Part shown: in pieces, positions 56,560 through 64,000 of the stretch | Layout: every line of letters begins with the position of its first letter | Position numbering within the stretch: the stretch's first letter is position 1 | Source: Diplolepis rosae | Taxonomy: Eukaryota; Arthropoda; Insecta; Hymenoptera; Diplolepididae | Direction: 5' to 3' | NCBI GenBank assembly: GCA_030998225.1 | Contig: JAPYXD010000753.1 | Span: 4,243,501 to 4,307,500, forward strand | Length of the DNA: 64,000 bases | The notes under the pieces: generated by a model | The model's database searches: none | The model's input: the letters and a program-made list of their open reading frames with translations, nothing else | Told to the model about the DNA's origin: nothing | Position numbers and translations under genes: made by a program

Positions 56560-56809
56560 AGGCCAAAATGAAGAAAGTGAAGAAGAGTCTAAAGAACCAG
56601 AGAATTTCTCAAATGAGGTGACAGAATCTCTCACTGATGAGGATAGTGCAGAAATTATTTTGCTTCCAAGGCGCAAGGAATCAAATGATCAAGCGAGACA
56701 CTTGCAGTTCATAAAAATCATGGTAATTCGATCAAATAAATTATCTACCAAGTTACCATCCGAGGTGGTTCTAATCCGTGCTACATTATACTGTTACAGC
56801 GATCGATAA
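56560..56809 (+). CDS. CCHa1: CCHamide-1 precursor, C-terminal exon
   Basis: After a 128-nt intron (acceptor AATTTTTCAG) the frame continues as RGQNEESEEESKEPENFSNE, an acidic spacer, and PRRKESNDQ. Read straight through it stops at TAA 56807-56809 (222 residues in all). An alternative is a 77-nt intron from ATG|GTAATT (56723) to TGTTACAG (56799), after which the frame reads RSITDGTTID and enters the hAT MITE at 56830, stopping at TGA 56833-56835 (about 205 residues). Before the MITE inserted that version would have read a few residues further. The sequence alone does not decide. Confidence 0.7.
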
Positions 56810-56829
56810 CAGATGGCACTACCATCGAC

Positions 56830-56991
56830 CAGTGATCCCAGAACGTGGGAGCTGGCGGCCCCCACCATAGATGCCTCGAGCTCATTCTGTCTTCCTCATT
56901 CAACCAACCTATGGTAGTTGAGCGAGGAAGAAGCCATGAGCTGGTGGGGTCTATGGTGGGGGCCGCCAACTCCCACGTTCTGGGATCACTG
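56830..56991. mobile_element. hAT-type MITE with 8-bp duplication
   Basis: Ends CAGTGATCCCAGAACGTGGG and CCCACGTTCTGGGATCACTG are exact inverted repeats of at least 20 bp, and the palindrome extends to about 43 nt with one indel/mismatch. The flanks are CCATCGAC at 56822-56829 and 56992-56999, a perfect 8-bp duplication. CAGTG ends plus an 8-bp duplication fit hAT. GC-rich compared with its surroundings. It sits 20 nt after the CCHamide-1 stop, or inside its last codons if the alternative intron is used. Confidence 0.9.
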
Positions 56992-57134
56992 CCATCGACT
57001 TGAAAATTTATTGATTTACCTTTAGGTTTGAATGGAGAATGATTACTAGAATTTCCCAAATTGAAATCTATCCTCCTGACTTAATTCTTACACTAATTAA
57101 CAAATTGTAAGATTTAAAATTATGCCATCTATTA

Positions 57135-58892
57135 CACAGGCCTACAACAACAAAAAATTTTCTAGGCGAAGAATGCCACTATGATATTCCCAAGTATTTT
57201 TCCCGCTGAAACCGAATCCGTAACCCGTTTGACTTCAGCACGTCAGGATTTCGTCCTAACTTGAAAAAACACTTCAAAAAATTACTACATTCAATATACC
57301 TATAACCCCATGACCAAATAAACCCTAAAACATGTAATTCCTTAACCCCATAACCCTTAAACACTATGAAAACATAATCTCTCAACCCCATAACCCTCTA
57401 TATCGAAAAGGTTATCTACTGCAAAATCGAAATAAATATGATTGCAGACTTCTGTTGGATTGGATGTTGAAAAGAGAAAGTGTTGAAGATACTCTCTAAA
57501 CGTGAATCAGTGAACGGTCACTGATTCGCAGTGACTATTCACTGATGGCAGCAGCTATAAGTCTTTCACTGAGAATCAGTGCAATTCGACTGATGAATCA
57601 GTGAAATAGATTGAACTCACTTATTGAATCAGTGAAATCTTCAGGTGGGAGTAATAAAACCAGCAATATATTTTAGCGATAGATGAACTCGTTTATTTTA
57701 GGCTAAATAACATTAAAAAGAAATTACGTAATTATTATTATACATTGTAATTATTATTCTGCATTTGAAGTATAGATGGTTCCGAGGATATATTTTTGAA
57801 ATTATTAGTATTGTTGTGGAGCGATGAAACAGAATTCATGAAAATGGAATCGATGCCATACACATAGTTCGCGAAGAAATTGAAAAAGTTAATGAGCGAG
57901 GTTGGAAATTGGAAATTTAAAACGTAATAGACTTTGAACAAGAGATTTCTCACGACATATATTTACTCTGATTATATTATTATTCGACCAAAAATTATCA
58001 ATTAAGCTCCATTTACTTTGTGATTTTAACATTTAAATCGTTGAAAAAAAAAAGAAAAAATCGATCGAATCGATGAAAAAATTTAAGGTTATAATGACTT
58101 ACCAATTTGATCGTGAGAAATAATTACTGTACATACACTACATCCGGGAAGTATTCGTTGAATACTTTTGATTGTCTTGATAATTACCAAAGCACTTTTA
58201 CGATTATGTTATAGCCCGCGTCGAAAATCTAACCTCTTTTTTGAATTTGCGAATTCAAAAGTTATGTTCACGTGGCGCGTTCACTGATTCATCAGTGAAA
58301 TCAAAGCAGGGCACTGATTCATCAGGTGATATATTTTCACTGGTTGAATCAGTGACTATTTCACTGATTCAGGTCTAGAGAGTAGTAAGAAGCGCAAATG
58401 AATCCCGCTTCACAGATCTTTTCATGACAAAAGGGTTAGGAAAAGCAAACGAACGTGAAGTATTTGTTAGTCATGAGGGTATGGCTGTATAGGGTTATGA
58501 GGTTAAGGGGTTACAGGTTGATGGGTGTTTGAGTTTATTATATGAAGTTCACTCATCACTGTAAGTTACAAAAGAAACATACACAAGATATTGCGATTTT
58601 GCAATACATGACCTTTTAGAAGTACAGGGTTATGGGGTTATGGGATTGAGAGATTATGGGTTCATAGTGTTTAAGGGCAATGGGGTTAAGGCATTACATG
58701 TTTTAGGGCCTATTTGCTTATGGGGTTACAGGTATATTGAATTTAGTAATTTTTTGAAGTGTTTTTTGAGGTTAGGACAAAATTCTGACGTGCTGGGGTC
58801 AAACGGGTTACAAATTCGGTTTCAACGGGAAAAAATATATGGGAATATCATAGTGGTATCCTTCGCGCAGAATTTTTTTTTGTGGACCTGTG
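57135..58892. mobile_element. Harbinger-like 1.76-kb element with GGGTTATGGGGTT arms
   Basis: Ends CACAGGCC and GGACCTGTG begin inverted arms of about 280 nt and are flanked by TTA on each side, the 3-bp duplication typical of PIF/Harbinger. The arms contain repeated AACCCCATAACCCTTAA (right arm GGGTTATGGGGTTA). A second element is nested at 57490-58384. No transposase gene is present. The open frames in the arms (57179-57391, 58640-58912) are the two copies of one arm and not genes. Confidence 0.7.
57490..58384. mobile_element. Nested element with CTGATTCATCAGTGAA clusters
   Basis: Ends TACTCTCTAAACGTGAATC and GATTCAGGTCTAGAGAGTA are inverted repeats. Both end regions contain multiple CACTGATTCAGTG-type palindromes. 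The interior is single-copy AT-rich sequence with no recognisable gene. Confidence 0.6.
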
Positions 58893-60194
58893 TTATCAAA
58901 TCTTGTAACTAGTGATTGACTGTCGGTAATTTAGCACGGATAAGAACCATCTTTTTCGGTAACTTGACACTGTACTGCTAATTCTGAAAGGATCGAGGTA
59001 ACTAATTTACAGTTTTTATAATTTTATGCCATTTTCAGAGTAACACCGATGCTAATTTGAAATAAAATTGAACGCAGTCATACTACGAATCTACAATCAA
59101 TTCTTATTAAACTGCAATCTTTTTGGGAAAATGTTTTCAAACGTTCGTTATATACAATAAAAATTGACGAAGTTGATTATTCAATTTCAATAAGGAAATA
59201 ACTATTAATTCTTGAAGTATTCACTTGGGACTAATACTTTAGTAGCTTTGGAATATACTTATGAAAAGTGAAGATAAAAACGCCAAGTCTTTGATGCACG
59301 CACTACTATACATCAATAAGTTAAGATGTTTAATCATTGATATCGCGAAGTATTTGATTAATTGTTATTGAATTCTGTTAAAGTAGATTGCAGACCTAGT
59401 TTTATTTATTACTTGTAAATAAGTTTTCCAAAAAATATTGAGTAGCAATTTCAAGATTGTGTTCTACCCTCAATCCTATGATCTTTGTCAATTAAAATAC
59501 TAAAGAGGAATTGTTTTAGATATCATAATATTTCTTGATTACTTTATATCCAAATTTATTATTAAAAGACAACTGAAAAAATATTTTTTTATATAAATAT
59601 TATTTAAATAATTCTATGAGATAAATACTATTAAAAGCAAAAAAATTTTCAATTGACAATTTATAAAAGTATTTTGAATTTTACTATAATTAATAGATTA
59701 TTATTCTGCATAATTATCCTGTAATTAAAATGTTATTATTTTACTATCTCTGATTTTATCTCATTAAAATGTAAGTATAACTAGAACACCTGCGACTGTT
59801 TGATATGAATGTTCAAAATAATCTACGTGCGTATAATATTATAAATTTAAACATGAAAAGAAAAAAAATTTGTATTTTTTATGCAAATTATAATTAACGA
59901 TATTCATGTTATTTTGAGCAATTGTAATACAGAAAGTAGAAGGCTGGAGCTTTCTGTAATATTTTTGCAAACACACTGTGTTATTTTGTGCATATTATAA
60001 TTTTTAAATTAAAATGTAAGAAACAGTTAATTACCATCAACTTCATTGTGTCAAAACTCTCTTAAAACTTTCTACTACTTAGACATAGTGTCGTCGGTTG
60101 AGAAAACATCAAAATAGATCAAATAAATTATTCGAAAAGTTGTTAGTTTTCTATTTGTACCTTTAATTTTAATAATTATCAATTAATTAATTAA
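58893..60194. other. AT-rich sequence without a recognised feature
   Basis: No gene or repeat family recognised. Ends with (ATTA)n near 60180-60195. Confidence 0.4.
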
Positions 60195-60199
60195 TTAAC

Positions 60200-61000
60200 T
60201 CTGTGTCCAATAGGACATAGGATTTCAACAAGATATAGATCTTACTGATATATACTTCTGAAAGACGTCCTCAGGACGTCCAAAAGGCGTCTTCAAGATG
60301 TCTATGTCTGAAAAGTTGATATATTGTTAACGTCTTATGTCTAAAAGACATCTTTAATACTTGAGATGTCTAAAAGACATCAACACAGACATGGACGTTT
60401 GTAAGACGTCTTCTGAACGTCCAGAAAACTGCTATCTTCCTGTTCCCACTAATTAACTATTTGCATTTCTCCTATTGATGTATTTCAGACATCTTGTCTT
60501 CAATCATTCAATCACGTCTTCAAGATGTCTCTTGGATATAGGGCGTCAACAAGATATCAATTTTACCAACATAAACATACCAAAGACATCCAAAAGGCGT
60601 CTTTGGGATGTCCATGTTTGTAAATTTAATATATTGTTGACGTCTTATGTCTAAAAGACGTTTTTAACACTCAAGATGTCTAAATGACATTAATTGCACA
60701 TACATGGACGTTTTGAAGACGTCTTTTGGACGTCCAAAAAACGACTTTGTTTCTGTTCCCGCTAGGTAATTATCTGCATTTGTCGCATTGATGTATTTTA
60801 GACATCTTGAGACTTAAAGATGTCTTTTGGACATAGGACGTCAAGACATTGACATCCTAATAACGTCCTCAGGACGTCCAAAAGACGCCTTTGGTACTTC
60901 CATGTCTGTTCAATTGTTCTATTTCAGAAGTCTTACCTCTTAAAAATGTCTTTTAGACATGCATGACCTAAAGACGATGGCCAATTAATATAATTGTTTG
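60200..61000. repeat. GACGTC tandem units of about 300 bp
   Basis: CGTCCAAAAGGCGTCTT recurs at about 60280, 60590 (ATCCAAAAGGCGTC) and 60878 (CGTCCAAAAGACGCC). Each is followed by ATATTGT-AACGTCTTATGTC and CATGGACGTTT in order. Two and a half diverged units. Confidence 0.7.
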
Positions 61001-61359
61001 GAATGTCCCGCTTTGATTTATTTGTTTTTTCAAAAATTGAAAGTAACTTAAATATATCAATACTCTGCATTACTAAAAGTTTATACCATATCATCTGATA
61101 GGATCACAAACTTTTTTCATCTGTTCATAGATGTCACTCAAAGTTCTATTTCTGTTTGATACAGAGATCTTTAAAAATACTAGTTTATTCCAAAATTAAT
61201 ATGATTAATCTAAACCTATATCAATTTCTTATACCAATTAATAATTATGAACTAATAATTAATTTTAGAAACGGATTTATATAAATTTAAGTATTTGGTG
61301 AAATTAACGTCTAGTTCTAGAAAGAAGTCTAATTCGTAGATTGCAAAAAGTAGATATAA

Positions 61360-62900
61360 GATGTTCTAAAATATTTCAATGTATTTCAGAATATCTTGAG
61401 GTACTTCAAGATATTCCAAGAAATTCCAGGATATTCCAACGTATTTCAGAATATCCTAATGTACTTTAAAATAGTTCAAGACACTTGTATTATAAATTAC
61501 AGTGATTAGGATATTTCAAGGTGCTTCAAAATATTCCAATCTATCTCAAAATACTCCAAGATACTTCTATATAATGCAGTGACTGCAGGAAGTTTTAGTA
61601 AACTTCAGGGCATTTCAATGCACTTTAGTTTACTTTGAGGTACTTTCAAATATTCTATTAAATTTAGGATATTTTTAAATATTTGGGAATGTTCTAATAT
61701 ACTTTTATTTATTCCAATATAATCCAGGATATTCCAGGATTCTTTAAGATCATTTAAGGTACTTAAATATATTCCAATTTGATTCAGGATACTTTTATAT
61801 ACCACAGTGAATTTAGGATATTTCGAAGTGCTCATAAATATTCCAATGTAATTCAGGATACTCCAAGGTACTTTAATATTACGCAGTAACTTTAGAAAAT
61901 TTTAATAAACTTCAGAACATTTCAATGTACTTTAGCTTCCTTTGAGGTGCTGTGAAATATTCCAGTAAATGTAGAATATTTAAAAATATTTTGGAATGTT
62001 CTAATATATTTTAATTTATTTCAATCTACTCCAGGATATTCCAAGGTACTTTGTAATACTTCAAGGTACTGTAAAATAATTTAAGGCATTTTAAAATATC
62101 CCAGTTTGATATAGGATACTTTAAAATATTACAGTGAATTTGGGATATTTGAAGGTGGTTATAAATATTCCAATGTAATTCAGGATACTCTAAGGTACTT
62201 TAATATAATGCAGTTACTTTAGGAAACTTTAATAAACTTCAGGACATTTCAGTGCACTTTAGCTTACTTTGAGGCACTTTGAAATATTCCAAGAAATTTA
62301 GGGTATTTCAAAACATTGTAGAATATTCTCATATACTTGGTTTTTATTCCAATCTACTCCAGAATATTCAAAGATACTTCAGAATACTCTAATGTACTGC
62401 AGAAAACTCCAAAGTCTTTCCCGCTATTCTAAGGCACTTCAAAATATTTCAATATACTATAAGATACTTTAAGATACTTAAATATATTTTAGAGATCTCA
62501 GGATATTTCAATTTACTTTAGGATATTGCAAAAGTATTCAATGTACTTTTAGATATCGGAAGGTACTTCAATATACTCCAGTTTTTGCAGGATATTTCGA
62601 GATACCCTAGAATATTTCAACGTACTTGAGAATATTCGAATACTTTGAGAAACTCCAAGGTATTTTAATACATTTCAATGACTTTAGAATATTCAAGATG
62701 CTTCAGAATATTCTAATATACTTGAGAATACTTTGAAGTACTTCAATGAATTTCAACGAACTCAAGATGTTTGAAATATTTTAAGATAATTCTCATGCTT
62801 CAGAATATTTTTAAGTGCTTCAGGAAATTTCAAAGTTCTTCATAATATTCCAATGTGTCTTAGGATATTCCACAGTACTTCAGGATATTAGGGAATTTTT
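61360..62900. repeat. AATATTCCAAGGTACTTCAG satellite, ~22-bp monomers
   Basis: 1.5 kb of degenerate short repeats (ATATTCCAATGTACTTCAGG, TTTAGGATATTTCAAAG and variants). A longer period is visible: GCAGTGACTGCAGGAAG at about 61577, GCAGTAACTTTAG at 61878 and GCAGTTACTTTAGG at 62209, each followed by AATAAACTTCAG and CACTTTAG-TTACTTTGAGG, so a higher-order unit of about 300-330 bp occurs at least three times. Confidence 0.85.
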
Positions 62901-62954
62901 TAGTTGTCAGCCCCTTTTCAAATATTAATATTTCGGGGGTTGTAACTTATCTAC

Positions 62955-63345
62955 ATCCCGGTGGCCACAGGAACATTGGACGTCTTAAGGACATTTTATT
63001 TCCCAAAGACGTCTTTCAAAAAAATATCTTAAGAAGAGAACAAAAATTCTGACATAAAGAGCAACACTGAGTCTTTAAAATATCATAAAGGCGCACCAAA
63101 TCTTGGACATCCGAAAAAAGTCCTCGGGACGATGCTGGGACGTCTAATGTCAGTCTAATCGACCTACCAAAGACGTCTACTTTTCTGAAGGCATCCTAAA
63201 AACGTCTTCAAAATACAAGATATTCCAGGGACGCCATTTTGATTGACATCGCAGTCCTAAGAACGTTCTTAAGACGTCCAAAAGACGTCCTAATGACGTC
63301 CTATAGACATCCTTAAGACATTTTTAGATTTCTTGTCCACTGGGT
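62955..63345. repeat. GACGTC-family copies
   Basis: One fragment at 62955-63070 (starts CGGTGGCCACAGGAAC) and a diverged 266-bp type copy at about 63083-63345 (GGCGCACCAAATCTTGG to TTTCTTGTCCACTGGGT). Confidence 0.65.
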
Positions 63346-64000
63346 GAATATCGAAACTTGAAATCATTATAATAAAATCTAATATCTAGATATTTAATTT
63401 TAATATCTTAGATTACCTAAGAATATCTATTTTATACGTAAGAGAATCATTTTGTGTATAATGGTAAACAGCGCCCTGTTTTTGATATCGTTTGTTTGAG
63501 AGAAAAAAAACAACTTACCGAAGCAAGTACTAAATTTTCCTTGAAACTACAACTATTTTGAACAGTTTCGAGTCTAGGGTACATGCTTTTTTATTTGATA
63601 AGAAGTGGTCGAGGAGTTTGTCATTTCCACCCTGTGCATGCTCTTTTCTACGTAGAAATAGCAGTATAAAAAATAATGAAATCCATTATATCCAGAGGCG
63701 ACGATAATAGAGTGACACCATAAATGAAAGTTGTGAGCTTTGCAATTTTGTTCTCGGGGGAACGTATTACTAGGGTTGAATAAATCTTAAGAAAACGCAC
63801 CCTCGATAGCGAGGTCACTGTGAAAAATCTAGCTATATATACAGATATTATCTTTTGTGATACGTGACGGGTTCAAAGACTGGAATACTTCCTAGGACCC
63901 AGACGTTATTTGTACGACACTCAATCTTCTTCGTCTAGGGGAGCAAAAATCGCTCGATAGAATCTTAGGGTTATCGTCTCATCTCGAAACAAATTAAAAA
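63346..64000. other. Unannotated end of window
   Basis: From about 63560 the sequence has more G+C and no repeat family of this window. It could hold regulatory or 5' sequence of a gene beyond the window, but I see no exon. Confidence 0.35.

Overview
This is a gene-poor, AT-rich nuclear window from an insect. The insect call rests on two recognisable insect neuropeptide genes, CCHamide-2 and CCHamide-1. A hymenopteran is my best guess, from the peptide sequences and the mariner-rich background, but the window does not prove it. I see no rRNA, CRISPR array, prokaryotic operon or intact transposase.

I support three genes, all on the + strand, each starting with a signal-peptide exon that ends in phase 1. 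(A) An unrecognised small secreted peptide in three exons (12119-12173, 15526-15626, 17113-17160): 67 residues, six cysteines, and an AATAAA 58 nt after the stop. (B) CCHamide-2, exons 19049-19145, 30890-31143 and 31262-31312: 133 residues with mature peptide GCTAFGHSCFGGH-amide between KR and GKR. (C) CCHamide-1, from a leader/signal exon at 49165-49322 through a 36-nt microexon (52992-53027) to exons at 56161-56431 and 56560 onward, giving SCLSYGHSCWGAH-amide. Two ends are possible, 222 or about 205 residues. The exon models come from reading frames and GT/AG signals, not from transcripts.

Most of the remaining sequence is repeats. The dominant family is a set of non-autonomous elements packed with the palindrome GACGTC and bounded by CCCAGTRGG/CCCACTGGG ends. 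It occurs dozens of times and has grown into tandem arrays: 218-bp units at 5443-6316, 225-bp units at 22000-24420, and about 300-bp units at 60200-61000. Others are a GATTCGGATTGA-rich family; TTAA-flanked palindromic elements with GGGGATCCGCCACC ends, two of which carry a 1.4-kb insert with CGCGCTTCGCGC blocks; GTTACATAAC-rich elements; CACTGAG-ended elements; an hAT-type MITE with a perfect 8-bp duplication; a Harbinger-like 1.76-kb element; two mariner deletion derivatives; tRNA-derived repeats; and several simple satellites.

Region by region: 1-12.1 kb is repeats only; 12.1-17.2 kb is gene A, whose exon 2 lies between two mariners; 18.9-31.3 kb is CCHamide-2, with an 11.7-kb intron holding the 225-bp satellite; 31.3-49.1 kb is intergenic and repeat-filled; 49.1-56.8 kb is CCHamide-1; 56.8-64 kb is repeats. 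The two CCHamide precursors belong to the same peptide-hormone family and act on related G-protein-coupled receptors in other insects. Whether gene A belongs to the same signalling system is unknown.
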